DNA of 64,000 nucleotides from Marinobacter qingdaonensis (GCF_034555935.1 NZ_JAYDCJ010000003.1:558001-622000), one strand, 5' to 3'; positions 16,321 through 25,663 are shown, counted from the first letter of the stretch. A program made the numbers and translations. The notes: generated by a model from the sequence alone, not told the origin.

Positions 16321-19151
16321 CAGGACGCCTCCAGGGCATCGCGCACCTCAACCGCGGTGGCTTTCGACAACGCCAGCGCGGCCTGGGTCCGGGCCGTCTC
16401 CAGGCTCAGCTTGCGAATGCAGGCCTTGACCAGCGGCACCCGGCGGCTGGTCACCGACAGTTCGTCCACCTCGAGCCCCAGCAGCACCGGAATCGCCAGC
16501 GGATCCGACGCCAGTTCCCCACACACCCCGACCCAGCGGCCGTGGGCGTGGGCCGCGGCCACGGTCATCTGGATCAGCCGCAGCACCGCCGGGTGCAGGG
16601 CGTCGGATTCCGCCGACAGCTGGCCATGGCCGCGGTCGATGGCCAGGGTGTACTGGGTCAGGTCGTTGGTGCCGACCGAGAAGAAGTCCACCTCCGGGGC
16701 CAGGGTCGGGGCCAGCAGGGCCGACGAGGGCACCTCGATCATCACCCCGATCTGCAGATCCGGCGCGCCGATCTCATCCTGCACCCGCTGGACGATGGCC
16801 TTGGCGGCCCGGAACTCGTCCAGGTCCTTCACCATCGGGAACATCAGTCGCAGCGGACGGTCACCGGCGGCACGCAGCAGGGCGCGCACCTGGGTTTCCA
16901 GAATCTCCGGCCGGGTCAGGGACAGCCGGATGCCACGCAGGCCCAGGAAGGGATTGTCCTCCTGGGGCAAGGGCCAGTAATCCAGCGGCTTGTCGCCGCC
17001 GACGTCGAGGGTCCGGGCCACCAGGGGCAGGCCATTGAGGGCGTCGAAGGCGTGCCGGTATTCGCGCTCCTGGGTCGCCAGATCCGGCGCCTCCGGGTGC
17101 GCCATGAAGATGAACTCGGTGCGCAGCAGGCCGATGCCATCGGCCCCCCGTTCCACCGCATCCGGGGTATGAGCGGTGTTGCCCAGGTTGGCGCAGACTT
17201 CCAGGGTGTGGCCGTCCAGGGTGGTGGCCGGCTCGTGGCGCTGGCTGTGGGCCTCGGCCTGCAACTCCGCAAGCTGCTCGAGGCGGCGCTGGATCCGGTC
17301 CCGACGTTCGGCGGCGGGATTGGCCACCACGCAGCCGCGCTCACCGTCCACCACCAGTTCGGCACCGTCGGTCAGGGTCAGCACCCGTTCACCGGCGCCG
17401 ACCACGGCCGGCAGGCCCAGGGCCCGGGCCAGGATTGCGCTGTGGGCGGTGGCGCCACCGCGCGCGGTCACCAGGCCACGGACCCGGGTGGTGTCGAGCC
17501 GGGCCACGTCGGACGGGCCCAGGTCCTCGGCCACCAGCATGTAGGGACTGTCCGGGGGCGTGGGCATGGACACCCCGCACAGATTGGCCAGGACCCGGCG
17601 CCCGACGTCGCGCAGATCGGCCGCGCGCTCCGCCAGCAACCGGTCGGCCAGGGCTTCCTGGGCCCGGGCTGCGGTGTCAATGGCCTGCCACCAGCCGGCT
17701 TCTGCCGATGCGCCCTCGCCAATGGCCTCGAGGGTGGCCTGGTACAGGTCCTCGTCCTGCAGCATTTCCACGTGCACCGACAGGATGGGGGCGGCCTCGC
17801 CCCCTTCCGCCTGGCGAATCAGGCTGCGCAACTGGCCGTCGGACTCGTCGATGGCCCGGTTCAGGCGCTGGATCTGCTCTTCCGGATCGGCCGCGGTGGC
17901 CGGGTAGTCCAGGGTCGGCTGTCGCAGCACGAAGGCGGGCGCCAGGGCCAGGCCCGGTGACGCCGCCACCGCTTTCAGGGGCTGATCGTCCACCAGCGGC
18001 TCGGGCTCGGCGGCGGCCGGCTCCGGCGCCGACGCGGGGGTGCTGGCCAGGGGCGTCACTGCCTCGCCGAGGCCACCGGTGATGGCCGCGGCCAGGGCGG
18101 TGATCGCCGGCTGGGCATCCTCGCCGGTCGCGCTCAGCACCAGGGTCTGGCCCCGACGGGCGCCCAGGCCGATGATCCGGGTCAGGCTGGTGGCGGACAC
18201 CGCCGCGCCGTCACCGTCCAGCAGGCGCACCCGGATGCGGGCGTTGTGGCGCCGGGCTTCCTGCACCAGCTGCTTGGCCGGGCGGGCGTGCAGACCGTGG
18301 GTATTGAGCAGCACCACCTGGGCCGAGACCGCATCCGGTGCTTCGCCGGCCAGACGGGCCAGCAGGGCGTCCGCACCGAGGGTGTCGATACGCTCGCCGA
18401 CCGCCAGGAAACCGTCCAGACGCTCCAGCAATTCCCGGCACTGGTCGCCCGGGCCCGCCAGACAGAACACACCCTGCAGGTCGGGGGCGGGCTGTTTCGG
18501 GGTCGCCAGGGCCAGTGCCGGCCGACGTGCGCCCAGGCCGTGGTGCACCAGCCAGAAGCCCTGGCCCAGGGACACCGGCGTCTGCCCAACAATCGCACCC
18601 AGGAAGTCGCGGTCAACGCACTGCAGCCGCTGCAGGCGCGCCGCAGCGGTCAGCGCCAGCTCGGTGGCGGAGCCGGCGTCCACGCCCAGGCACAGGCTGT
18701 CGCGGTCACACTTGACCTGGACCGGGGGCGTCGACAACAGGCGAACCAGGGCCTCGGCATCGTCGGCCCGGGCCAGCTGGTCCGCCAGGCCGGGCTGGTC
18801 CAGCACCCGGGTCAGGTCGCGCAGGATGTCCAGGTGTTCGTCCGACTGCGCGGCGATGGCCACCAGGACATGGACCCGGTTGCCGTCATGCCAGGTCACC
18901 CCGTCCGGAAACTGCAGCAAGCGGATGCCGGTATCGAGCACCGCCGATCGGCTGTCGGGGGTGCCGTGGGGGATGGCAATGCCGTTGCCGAGCACGGTGG
19001 AGGATTGCTGCTCCCGGGTCATCATGCCGGTGAGGTAGTCGGCGGTAGTGCGGCCGGCGCGCTCCAGTTCCCCGGCCGCCTGGGCCAGGGCGTGCTGCCA
19101 GTCGGTGGCGGTGGCGCCGAGTCGGACGTCGTTGGCGGTCAGCGTCAGCAT
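16320..19151 (-). CDS. fruB: PTS fructose multiphosphoryl transfer protein (IIA-HPr-EI fusion)
   Basis: The 943-residue fusion carries the whole soluble phosphate relay for fructose. There is an N-terminal IIA domain with active-site His in IPHGTPDSRS (about residue 62), a linker, an HPr domain with His in NTHGLHARPAKQLV (about 290), and an enzyme I domain from about residue 395. Enzyme I has the phospho-His in GGATAHSAILARALGLP (about 570) and PEP-binding segments (GGDKPLDYWPLPQEDNPFLG). It lets fructose uptake work without general PtsHI. It is the first gene of the operon, divergent from cra. Confidence 0.96.
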   Translation of the reverse strand: MLTLTANDVRLGATATDWQHALAQAAGELERAGRTTADYLTGMMTREQQSSTVLGNGIAIPHGTPDSRSAVLDTGIRLLQFPDGVTWHDGNRVHVLVAIAAQSDEHLDILRDLTRVLDQPGLADQLARADDAEALVRLLSTPPVQVKCDRDSLCLGVDAGSATELALTAAARLQRLQCVDRDFLGAIVGQTPVSLGQGFWLVHHGLGARRPALALATPKQPAPDLQGVFCLAGPGDQCRELLERLDGFLAVGERIDTLGADALLARLAGEAPDAVSAQVVLLNTHGLHARPAKQLVQEARRHNARIRVRLLDGDGAAVSATSLTRIIGLGARRGQTLVLSATGEDAQPAITALAAAITGGLGEAVTPLASTPASAPEPAAAEPEPLVDDQPLKAVAASPGLALAPAFVLRQPTLDYPATAADPEEQIQRLNRAIDESDGQLRSLIRQAEGGEAAPILSVHVEMLQDEDLYQATLEAIGEGASAEAGWWQAIDTAARAQEALADRLLAERAADLRDVGRRVLANLCGVSMPTPPDSPYMLVAEDLGPSDVARLDTTRVRGLVTARGGATAHSAILARALGLPAVVGAGERVLTLTDGAELVVDGERGCVVANPAAERRDRIQRRLEQLAELQAEAHSQRHEPATTLDGHTLEVCANLGNTAHTPDAVERGADGIGLLRTEFIFMAHPEAPDLATQEREYRHAFDALNGLPLVARTLDVGGDKPLDYWPLPQEDNPFLGLRGIRLSLTRPEILETQVRALLRAAGDRPLRLMFPMVKDLDEFRAAKAIVQRVQDEIGAPDLQIGVMIEVPSSALLAPTLAPEVDFFSVGTNDLTQYTLAIDRGHGQLSAESDALHPAVLRLIQMTVAAAHAHGRWVGVCGELASDPLAIPVLLGLEVDELSVTSRRVPLVKACIRKLSLETARTQAALALSKATAVEVRDALEAS

Positions 19152-19208
19152 GGGCCTTGTCTCACTTTGTTGTTGTCGGGTTTGTTACCAGCGTCGAAAT
19201 TTGGGGTT

Positions 19209-19224
19209 GCTGAATCGTGTCAGC
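19209..19224. promoter_or_regulatory. Probable Cra/FruR operator
   Basis: GCTGAATCGTGTCAGC is a near-perfect palindrome matching Cra sites (TGAAtCGnTTCA type). It lies midway between the divergent fruB and cra starts, where binding would repress fruBKA and possibly cra. Confidence 0.7.
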
Positions 19225-19230
19225 AGCCAT

Positions 19231-19242
19231 AGAATCGATCAT
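19231..19242. promoter_or_regulatory. Second, weaker Cra-like site
   Basis: AGAATCGATCAT resembles the TGAATCGATTCA half-site arrangement and is centred 20 bp from the first operator, about two helical turns. Confidence 0.4.
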
Positions 19243-19303
19243 GAATCAGATGTGTTCAGAAATCAAGCAAACCCGGAAGCAAACCTGAATAGGGACCCTG
19301 CGG

Positions 19304-20344
19304 ATGACACTCGCCGAACTTGCCCGCCTAGCCGGCGTCTCCCGAACCACCGCCAGTTACGTGATGAACGGCCAGGGCGCGGCCCGCCGCATCAAGCCGG
19401 CCACCATCGACCGGGTGCAGGCCCTGGCCCGGGCTCACAACTTTCACGTCGACACCCAGGCGGCCGCCCTGCGCGGTGGCGCCAGCAAGACCCTCGGGTT
19501 CATCCTGCCGGATCTGGAGAACACCAGTTACGCCCGGCTCGCCAAGCTGCTCGAGCAAGGGGCCCGGCAGCGGGGCTACCAGTTGCTGATCGCCGGCTCC
19601 GACGACGATCCGAGCACCGAAAAAGCCCTGGCCAATGCCCTGAAAGCGCGCCGGTGCGACGCCCTGATCGTCGCCAGCGCCCTGGCCGAACACGACCCCT
19701 TCTACCCGGCGCTGCAGGCCGAGGGCCTGCCGGTGATTGCGGTGGATCGGGCCCAGTCGCCGGAACGGATCCGCTGTGTGGTGAGTGAGAACCGCGAGGC
19801 CGCCGGCATCCTGACGCGGTCGGTGCTGGATCGGGACACCCGCACGGTGGCCTGGCTGGACGCGGTGCCGGAACTGGCCATGACCCGCGACCGCCGGGCC
19901 GGCTTCGAAGCCGCCGCGCACCAGCCCGGGCGCCAGACCTGGATCCACAGTGGCCGGCGCTACGACCGCGCCACCGGCGCGGCCCTGACCCGCAGCCTGC
20001 TGGCCGACCAGGGCCTGCCGGACGCCCTGGTCACCGCTTCCTACACCCTGTTGCAGGGGGTGCTGGACGTGCTGCTGGAGCAGCCAGGCGGTTTACCCAC
20101 GGCCCTGAAGCTGGCCACCTTCGGCGACGACCGGCTGCTGGATTTCCTGCCGGTCCCGGTGCACTCCCTGCCCCAGAACCACGAGGCCATTGCCACCGCC
20201 GCCCTGGACCAGGCGCTGGCCGCAATCAACGAGGAACCGGTACCGGCCGGGCCGATCACCATCAACCGGTCGTTGAAACTCCGTCCGCAGCCGGCGACGA
20301 CTCGAACCACCAAGCCGGCAGCAGGGTCCGCACCGGTGGCGTGA
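19304..20344 (+). CDS. cra: LacI-family fructose operon regulator
   Basis: The 346-residue repressor has an N-terminal LacI helix-turn-helix (MTLAELARLAGVSRTTASYV) and hinge (VDTQAAALRGGASKTLGFIL), then a periplasmic-binding-protein-like effector domain. Its position divergent from fruBKA and the Cra-like operators between them identify it as Cra/FruR. By analogy with pseudomonads it likely acts as a local repressor released by fructose-1-phosphate. Its 3' end overlaps the convergent helicase gene by 83 bp, so the last 25 or so residues (QPATTRTTKPAAG...) look like a non-conserved tail. Confidence 0.92.
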   Translation: MTLAELARLAGVSRTTASYVMNGQGAARRIKPATIDRVQALARAHNFHVDTQAAALRGGASKTLGFILPDLENTSYARLAKLLEQGARQRGYQLLIAGSDDDPSTEKALANALKARRCDALIVASALAEHDPFYPALQAEGLPVIAVDRAQSPERIRCVVSENREAAGILTRSVLDRDTRTVAWLDAVPELAMTRDRRAGFEAAAHQPGRQTWIHSGRRYDRATGAALTRSLLADQGLPDALVTASYTLLQGVLDVLLEQPGGLPTALKLATFGDDRLLDFLPVPVHSLPQNHEAIATAALDQALAAINEEPVPAGPITINRSLKLRPQPATTRTTKPAAGSAPVA

Positions 20345-22535
20345 GAAAGCGGTCGTCGATGAGCCAGATTACGCCCCGGTCGCTCGGGGTACGGATCACC
20401 CGACCCGCGGCCTGGGCCACCTTCTGCATTCCGGGCACCCGATAGGTGTAGTCGTAGCCCGCGCCGAACCGCTGCTGCAGTCGATCCTTGAGCACGTCGT
20501 GCCAGGCGTCGAACGGCGGCAGCCCCAGGGTCGCCACGAACGCCCCGATCAACTGGTCACCGGGCAGATCGATGCCCTCGCCAAACACCCCACCGAGTAC
20601 CGCAAACGCCACGCTGCCGGTCTGTGCCTGGAACCCGGCCAGAAACTCCGAGCGCTGCGGGCTGGACATGCCCGGGGCCTGGGCACGCTGGGGAACCTCC
20701 GGGGCCTGCTCGGCCAGGGTGGCGCGCACCTGCTCCAGGTACTGGAAGCTGCTGAAGAACGCCAGGTAGTGGCCGGGGCGGCTACGGTACTGGCGGGCGA
20801 TCAGCTCGGCGATCGCCGGCGCCGACGCCGACCGGTGCGCCTGGCGGGTGCTGATGTCGGGGGTGAACCGCACCTGCAGTTGGTCCGCCGAGAAGGGACT
20901 GGGCAGCGAGGTAAAACGGCTGCTCTGGGGCAGGCCCAGCAGGTCGCGATAGTAGACGCCGGGGCTCAGGGTGGCGGAGAACAACAGCACCGACTGGGCG
21001 GCCTCGAACCGGGCGCGCAGGAAATCCGCCGGCACCAGGTTCTGGATGCTGACGCTGGCCCGGCCCCGACCGGCGCGGTGGAACTCGCACAGGGAATGGT
21101 CGGCATAGGTGTCGGCCAGCTTCAGGAACGCCACCGATTCGAACAGCAGCTCCTGCAGGGCCAGGTCCGGCGGTTGCTCGGCCAGGTACTCGGTCAGCGC
21201 CGACACCAGCCCGTGCAGACTGGCGATCAGGGCCGAGGGCAGGGCGTCGAGGAACACCGGGGTAGTCTCCGGCTGGTCCCGAACCAGGCCCTGCCAGGCC
21301 CGGGCGGTGCGATCCAGCGGCCGCTTCAGCACCTGGGGCGCGGTCTTGCGCAGCCGCAGCAGGCGCTGCTGGTCCAGACGCACCGAGTACATCCCCCGGC
21401 CCCGGTCCACCAGGTTGTGGGCCTCGTCCACCAGCACCGAGGCCTGCCACTGATTCTGCCGGATCAGGCCATGGAGCAGGGCAGACTGGTCGAACAGCCG
21501 GTTGACGTCGGCGATCACCAGGTCGCTCCAGCGCGCCATTTCCTGGGCCAGGAAATAGGGGCACAGCTGGTGCCCGGCGGCGATGGTGGCCAGAACCTCC
21601 CGGGTCAGCGGACCCCGGGTCTGCACCGCCTCGGCCCGGGCGTCCGGCAGTCGGTCGAAAAAGCCCTTGGCCAGGGGGCAGGACTCACCGTGGCAGGCCT
21701 TGTCCGGGTGCTCGCAGGCGTCGTCCTTGGCCACCAGCTCCAGGGTCCGCAGCGGCAGGGGCTCGGGTTGGGCCTGGCGCAGCCGGTCCAGGGCGGTCAC
21801 CGCCAGTTGCCGGGCGGTGTTGCGACAGGTCAGGTAATACAGCCGGTCGGTGCCGGCCGCGGGCATTGCCATCAGGGCCGGAAACAGGGTGCCGAGGGTC
21901 TTGCCCAGCCCGGTAGGTGCCTCCAGCAACAGCCGGCTGCCGCCGCGGCTGTTGTTGTACACGGTTTCCGCCAGCTGCCGCTGCCGGGGCCGGAAGGCCG
22001 GGAAGGGGAAGCGCAACCGGGCCAGGTGCGCGTCCCGGCGCTCCCGGTGGTCGGCCTCCTGGTCGGCCCAGGCCCGGTAGTGCCGGCACAACTGCTCCAG
22101 CTCCTGCCAGAGCACCTCGGCGCTGGCGGTTTCGGTCACCAGGGTTTCCTTGTCCCGACCGGTGTCGTAGTACACCAGCACCAGCTCCAGGCTGGACCGC
22201 TGCTCCTGCCGACACAGCAGGGCCCCATAGGCCCGCAGTTGGGCCCGGTGCAGGGCCCGCTGGTGGTGGCGAATCCGGGCCAGATCGCCCCGGTGGGTCT
22301 TGATCTCCTCCAGCCGGCCGCGGTGCGGGTTGTAGCCGTCGGCGCGCCCGGAAAGCTTCAATCCCAGGCACTCGCCGGTCAGTAAATACTCGCTCTGGTA
22401 GCCATAGCCACGCCGGGCCTGGATGGCCTGGTGCCCGGCGATACCCTCCTCGGCGCTTGGCGCCGGGGTGTAGCGAAAATCCAGGTCGCCCTCGCGGGCG
22501 GCAAATTCGCACAGGGTACGTACGGCCACCTTCAT
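20262..22535 (-). CDS. XPD/DinG-like ATP-dependent helicase with N-terminal nuclease domain
   Basis: The 757-residue protein begins with a PD-(D/E)XK, Cas4/RecB-like domain (LSGRADGY then RLEEIKTHRG near residues 62-82). A superfamily 2 helicase of the DinG/XPD type follows: Walker A APTGLGKT (about 210), four cysteines in CEHPDKACHGESC and HQLCPYF (about 274-325) as expected for a 4Fe-4S cluster, DEAH-type VDEAHNLVD (about 370), LFSATLSPG and the C-terminal QAAGRVIRTPSDRG. It probably unwinds 5'-3' at damaged or branched DNA. Its start overlaps the stop of the FAN1 gene (ATGA), so the two should act together. Its 3' end runs into cra. Confidence 0.9.
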   Translation of the reverse strand: MKVAVRTLCEFAAREGDLDFRYTPAPSAEEGIAGHQAIQARRGYGYQSEYLLTGECLGLKLSGRADGYNPHRGRLEEIKTHRGDLARIRHHQRALHRAQLRAYGALLCRQEQRSSLELVLVYYDTGRDKETLVTETASAEVLWQELEQLCRHYRAWADQEADHRERRDAHLARLRFPFPAFRPRQRQLAETVYNNSRGGSRLLLEAPTGLGKTLGTLFPALMAMPAAGTDRLYYLTCRNTARQLAVTALDRLRQAQPEPLPLRTLELVAKDDACEHPDKACHGESCPLAKGFFDRLPDARAEAVQTRGPLTREVLATIAAGHQLCPYFLAQEMARWSDLVIADVNRLFDQSALLHGLIRQNQWQASVLVDEAHNLVDRGRGMYSVRLDQQRLLRLRKTAPQVLKRPLDRTARAWQGLVRDQPETTPVFLDALPSALIASLHGLVSALTEYLAEQPPDLALQELLFESVAFLKLADTYADHSLCEFHRAGRGRASVSIQNLVPADFLRARFEAAQSVLLFSATLSPGVYYRDLLGLPQSSRFTSLPSPFSADQLQVRFTPDISTRQAHRSASAPAIAELIARQYRSRPGHYLAFFSSFQYLEQVRATLAEQAPEVPQRAQAPGMSSPQRSEFLAGFQAQTGSVAFAVLGGVFGEGIDLPGDQLIGAFVATLGLPPFDAWHDVLKDRLQQRFGAGYDYTYRVPGMQKVAQAAGRVIRTPSDRGVIWLIDDRFLTPPVRTLLPAWWFESSPAADGVSTTG

Positions 22536-24259
22536 GACGGTGCGTCCTGCGACTGCCAGCGCACGTAGCAGACGCTGGCCGGAATGCCCCGGGCCTCGAA
22601 AAACGCCAGCCAGCGCCGCTGGTGGTCCTGCAATCGGTCACCCGGTCCCTTGACCTCGATCATCCGGTAGCGGCGCCCGGCCGAGTCCCGATCATCCTCG
22701 GGCAGGAACTGGATCAGGTCGGGCCAGCCACTGCGGTGTTCGCGGATGTTGAGCAGCAGGCGCTCGAACAGCAGCCGCAGGTCCGCGGCCGGAATGCTGT
22801 CCAGGGCCAGGTCGAGCAGCGCCTCGGTCAGCACCGGCCAGATCACGAAGGGGTTGGCCAGGCCCTGCTTGCGCGCGAAGGTGTCCCGCATCCGCTGCCG
22901 GTAGCTGCCGTCGGCCAGGTGGCCGAAACACCGGTCGAAGGCGTCCCGGCGCCGGGCCAGGAAGTCGTCCCGGGTCAGGTCGGCCGGGCCGGTGTGGAAC
23001 GGGTGGAAGAACGCCCCGGGCAGGGGCGCGAAGATGGTGGACCAGCACAGCAGCCCGAACAGGCCGTTGATCAGGGTGTTTTCCACGTAGTACACCGGCG
23101 ACTGGTCCTGGCCCAGGTGCTGGGCCACTGCCAGCTCCACCGAGCCGTGGCCTGGCCGGGGCAACTCCAGGGTCCAGGCCTCGGGCCGGGAGCGGACGTC
23201 CGGCAACGGCGAGGGCCGGTCCAGGCGCCGGGCCAGGCGTTTCAGGATGCGGCCCAGGCCCTGGATCTCGGCGTCACTCAGGGGCGTCATCTGCCAACGG
23301 CAGGCCAGGTCCCAGGCCTGCTCGAACCGCTGCAGGCGTTCCAGCAGGCGCAGCCGTTTCAGCCGGGCTTCCCGGTGGCCGCTGGCGGCCAGGGCCTGCA
23401 GCGCCAGTTCGCGCTCGCCCTCCCGCTCCGCCTGCCGGCCCAGTTCCAGCAGCAGCCGGTCCCGGCGACTGGTCAGCCAGGGGTTGGCCACCGGTGCCGG
23501 CACCTCGGGCCAGACCTCGGCCGCCGGCACGCCCTCGTCCAGCCACTGCCGGCACTGGTGCATGACCAGATAATGATCCACCTCCTCGCGTCGGGCGAAA
23601 GCCCGGGCGTCGGGGGTGAAGGGCACGGTCTCGTAGCGCTGGTGCCCCAGCTCCACCAGGACAAAGTCGGACCAGCTCTGGCGCAGGTTGCCGAAGAACA
23701 TCAGCCGGACCCGATCGAACAGCGCCATCTGGTTGATCCGGACCACCGGCGCGGCCGCCGGCCCCAGCCAGTCGGTGACGGTCCGCGGCTCCGGGTAGTG
23801 CGCCTGCAGCAGCTCGCGCATGCGCGCCTTGGCCAGGGACCGGGGCTGGCCCAGGTCGGCCAGGTCGTCGGCAAACACCGGGCGCAGCTCCGGCAGGGTG
23901 TAGAGCCGGAACAGCTGGTCCAGCTCAAGCGTCGGGGCCGGATCCAGCCAGTCGCCGTCGATGAGTTCGGCCAGCGCCACGGCTTCGGCCACCCCCAGTT
24001 CCGGGTAGTTCAGCCGGTCGGCGCGAAAGTGCTCGCCGGTCCGCATCACCAGCCGGGTCAGCAAGGCCCGGGCCGGCTGGCTGAGGGCGAAGAACCCGGC
24101 CAGACGGTCGCGCTCGGCGGCGGTCAGCAGATCGGCGTGATGGTCACGGACCCAACCCACCAGGGTTTCCATGTTCTCCAGGTAGTACAGCGGGTTCTCA
24201 AGATCCGCGGTGCCCGGGGCGAGGGCCTGGGGCGGGGCGCTGGGGTGGCGACTGGCCAT
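22532..24259 (-). CDS. FAN1-type VRR-NUC structure-specific nuclease
   Basis: The 575-residue protein ends in a VRR-NUC domain. Its catalytic residues are in WPDLIQFLPED and the EVKGPGDRLQDHQ motif near residue 533. The body is a helical FAN1-like region starting with NPLYYLENMETLVGWV. Bacterial FAN1 proteins of this length cut 5' flaps and can unhook interstrand crosslinks. The ATG at 24259 is the first in-frame start; an AGGAG lies about 14 bases upstream, rather far. It forms an operon with the XPD-like helicase gene and is divergent from folM. Confidence 0.9.
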   Translation of the reverse strand: MASRHPSAPPQALAPGTADLENPLYYLENMETLVGWVRDHHADLLTAAERDRLAGFFALSQPARALLTRLVMRTGEHFRADRLNYPELGVAEAVALAELIDGDWLDPAPTLELDQLFRLYTLPELRPVFADDLADLGQPRSLAKARMRELLQAHYPEPRTVTDWLGPAAAPVVRINQMALFDRVRLMFFGNLRQSWSDFVLVELGHQRYETVPFTPDARAFARREEVDHYLVMHQCRQWLDEGVPAAEVWPEVPAPVANPWLTSRRDRLLLELGRQAEREGERELALQALAASGHREARLKRLRLLERLQRFEQAWDLACRWQMTPLSDAEIQGLGRILKRLARRLDRPSPLPDVRSRPEAWTLELPRPGHGSVELAVAQHLGQDQSPVYYVENTLINGLFGLLCWSTIFAPLPGAFFHPFHTGPADLTRDDFLARRRDAFDRCFGHLADGSYRQRMRDTFARKQGLANPFVIWPVLTEALLDLALDSIPAADLRLLFERLLLNIREHRSGWPDLIQFLPEDDRDSAGRRYRMIEVKGPGDRLQDHQRRWLAFFEARGIPASVCYVRWQSQDAPS

Positions 24260-24367
24260 GGTCGGGGTTCTGTCTCCTGGGTGCTGGATTGACGCCTGAG
24301 GCGGCGGACCACTGAGCCGGGTCAGGGCGGGCAGCGTATGCAGAAGCATCAACGACAGGAGAATGCC

Positions 24368-25075
24368 ATGACCGCTCCCATACTGATCACCGGCGCCAGC
24401 CAACGCATTGGCCTGGCCTTCGCCCAGTCCTGCCTGGACCGGGGCCAGCCGGTGATTGCCACCTACCGGACCTATCGCCCGGCCGTGGATGCCCTGCAGA
24501 AGGCCGGGGCCGACTGCATCCATGCGGATTTTGCCACGAACCAGGGGGTCGATGCCTTCCTGACCACCCTGAAGGAACGCACCGGCGCGCTCCGGGCCAT
24601 TATCCACAACGCCTCGGACTGGTTGCCGGAACGGGACGATACCGACCCGGCCGAGGTCATGCAGGCCATGATGCAGATCCACGCGATGACGCCCTACCGC
24701 ATCAACCTGGCGTGCCGGACCCTGCTGGAACAGTCCGACGGCCCCGCCGACATTGTCCACATGACCGATTACGTGGTCGAGCAGGGCAGTGCCAAACACA
24801 TCGGCTACTCCGCCAGCAAGGCGGCGCTGGCCAACCTGACCCTGTCCTTCGCCCGGCTGTTGGCGCCACGGGTCAAGGTCAACAGCCTGGCGCCGTCGTT
24901 GATCCTGTTCAACGAGGGCGACAGTGCCGCCTACCGGGAAAAAACCCTGAACAAATCCCTGCTCGGAATCGAGCCCGGCCTGGACGTGGCGGTGCAGACC
25001 CTGCAGTTCGTGCTCGACAATCCGTACATCACCGGCCGCTCACTGGCGCTGGATGGCGGCCGGCACCTGAAGTGA
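24368..25075 (+). CDS. folM: Dihydromonapterin/dihydrofolate reductase FolM (SDR family)
   Basis: The 235-residue short-chain dehydrogenase reduces dihydromonapterin to tetrahydromonapterin and has weak dihydrofolate reductase activity. It aligns by eye along its length with E. coli FolM: PILITGASQRIGLA at the NADPH site, SYRT-like TYRTYRPAVDAL, IIHNASDW, MTDYVVEQGSAKHIGYSASKAAL (catalytic Tyr/Lys), VNSLAPSLILFNEGD and the C-terminal TGRSLALDGGRHLK. The ATG is chosen for its AGGAG ribosome site. It is divergent from the FAN1 gene and convergent with a DUF4864 gene. Confidence 0.93.
   Translation: MTAPILITGASQRIGLAFAQSCLDRGQPVIATYRTYRPAVDALQKAGADCIHADFATNQGVDAFLTTLKERTGALRAIIHNASDWLPERDDTDPAEVMQAMMQIHAMTPYRINLACRTLLEQSDGPADIVHMTDYVVEQGSAKHIGYSASKAALANLTLSFARLLAPRVKVNSLAPSLILFNEGDSAAYREKTLNKSLLGIEPGLDVAVQTLQFVLDNPYITGRSLALDGGRHLK
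24600..24608 (+). promoter_or_regulatory. Perfect DnaA box inside folM
   Basis: TTATCCACA matches the DnaA consensus exactly. It falls within codons for Ile-Ile-His-Asn, a conserved FolM segment, so it may be coincidental. Confidence 0.35.
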
Positions 25076-25079
25076 CGGG

Positions 25080-25517
25080 CTAGATACCCAGGTCTGCCGG
25101 CTGCAGGCGCACGCCGGCAATCTTCCAGACCCCCTTGGTCAGTACCATTCGGTAGAAGGCGTCCCAGCGCTTGCCCTGGGGCCCCTCCAGGCGCACCACC
25201 TGGATTTCGAAGGGGCCATGGGGCACCCGCTCGACAAACTCGATGGAGCTGGGCCGATGCACGGCCGGGTAGGCTTCCCGGACCATGCTCAGAAACACAT
25301 CGGCGGAGCCAAAGCGACGTTTGATGCCGTCCGAGGCGTAGGTCCAGGCGGCCTCGTCGTCGTCGTTGGCGAAGGCTTCGATCTGCATGAGGATGGCGTC
25401 GTGGATGGCGACGTCGGTGTCGTCGGCCTGCAGGGAAACCGACAACAGGGCCGCCAAACCAGCGGCCAGAACCAGCGCGGGTAGACCCACGCCGGTATGG
25501 GAGGTGGTGTTGTTCAT
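25080..25517 (-). CDS. DUF4864 family secreted protein
   Basis: The 145-residue product starts with a signal-like segment (VGLPALVLAAGLAALLSVSLQADD). The DUF4864 pattern follows: IHDAILMQIEAFANDDDEAAWTYAS, FLSMVREAYPAV and a C-terminal WKIAGVRLQP, resembling the NTF2/SnoaL-like fold. The function is unknown. The start is set at the ATG with AGGAGGG eight bases upstream. It ends 4 bp from the convergent folM stop. Confidence 0.78.
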   Translation of the reverse strand: MNNTTSHTGVGLPALVLAAGLAALLSVSLQADDTDVAIHDAILMQIEAFANDDDEAAWTYASDGIKRRFGSADVFLSMVREAYPAVHRPSSIEFVERVPHGPFEIQVVRLEGPQGKRWDAFYRMVLTKGVWKIAGVRLQPADLGI

Positions 25518-25663
25518 GACAATGACCCTCCTGAACAAGCCCTACCCTCAGCTTACGCCTTCTCCCAGACTCCGGATTGTTTTTTTGATCATTTAATGAG
25601 CTATCACTCGCGGCCCGGCGTAGGATGGAAGACAACCCCGTTCTTAACGCGAGGAGATCCATC

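Noticed and set aside
22622..24292. A 556-codon open frame antisense to the FAN1-type gene
   Set aside because: It is a codon-bias shadow. The opposite strand encodes a recognisable VRR-NUC protein with catalytic motifs.
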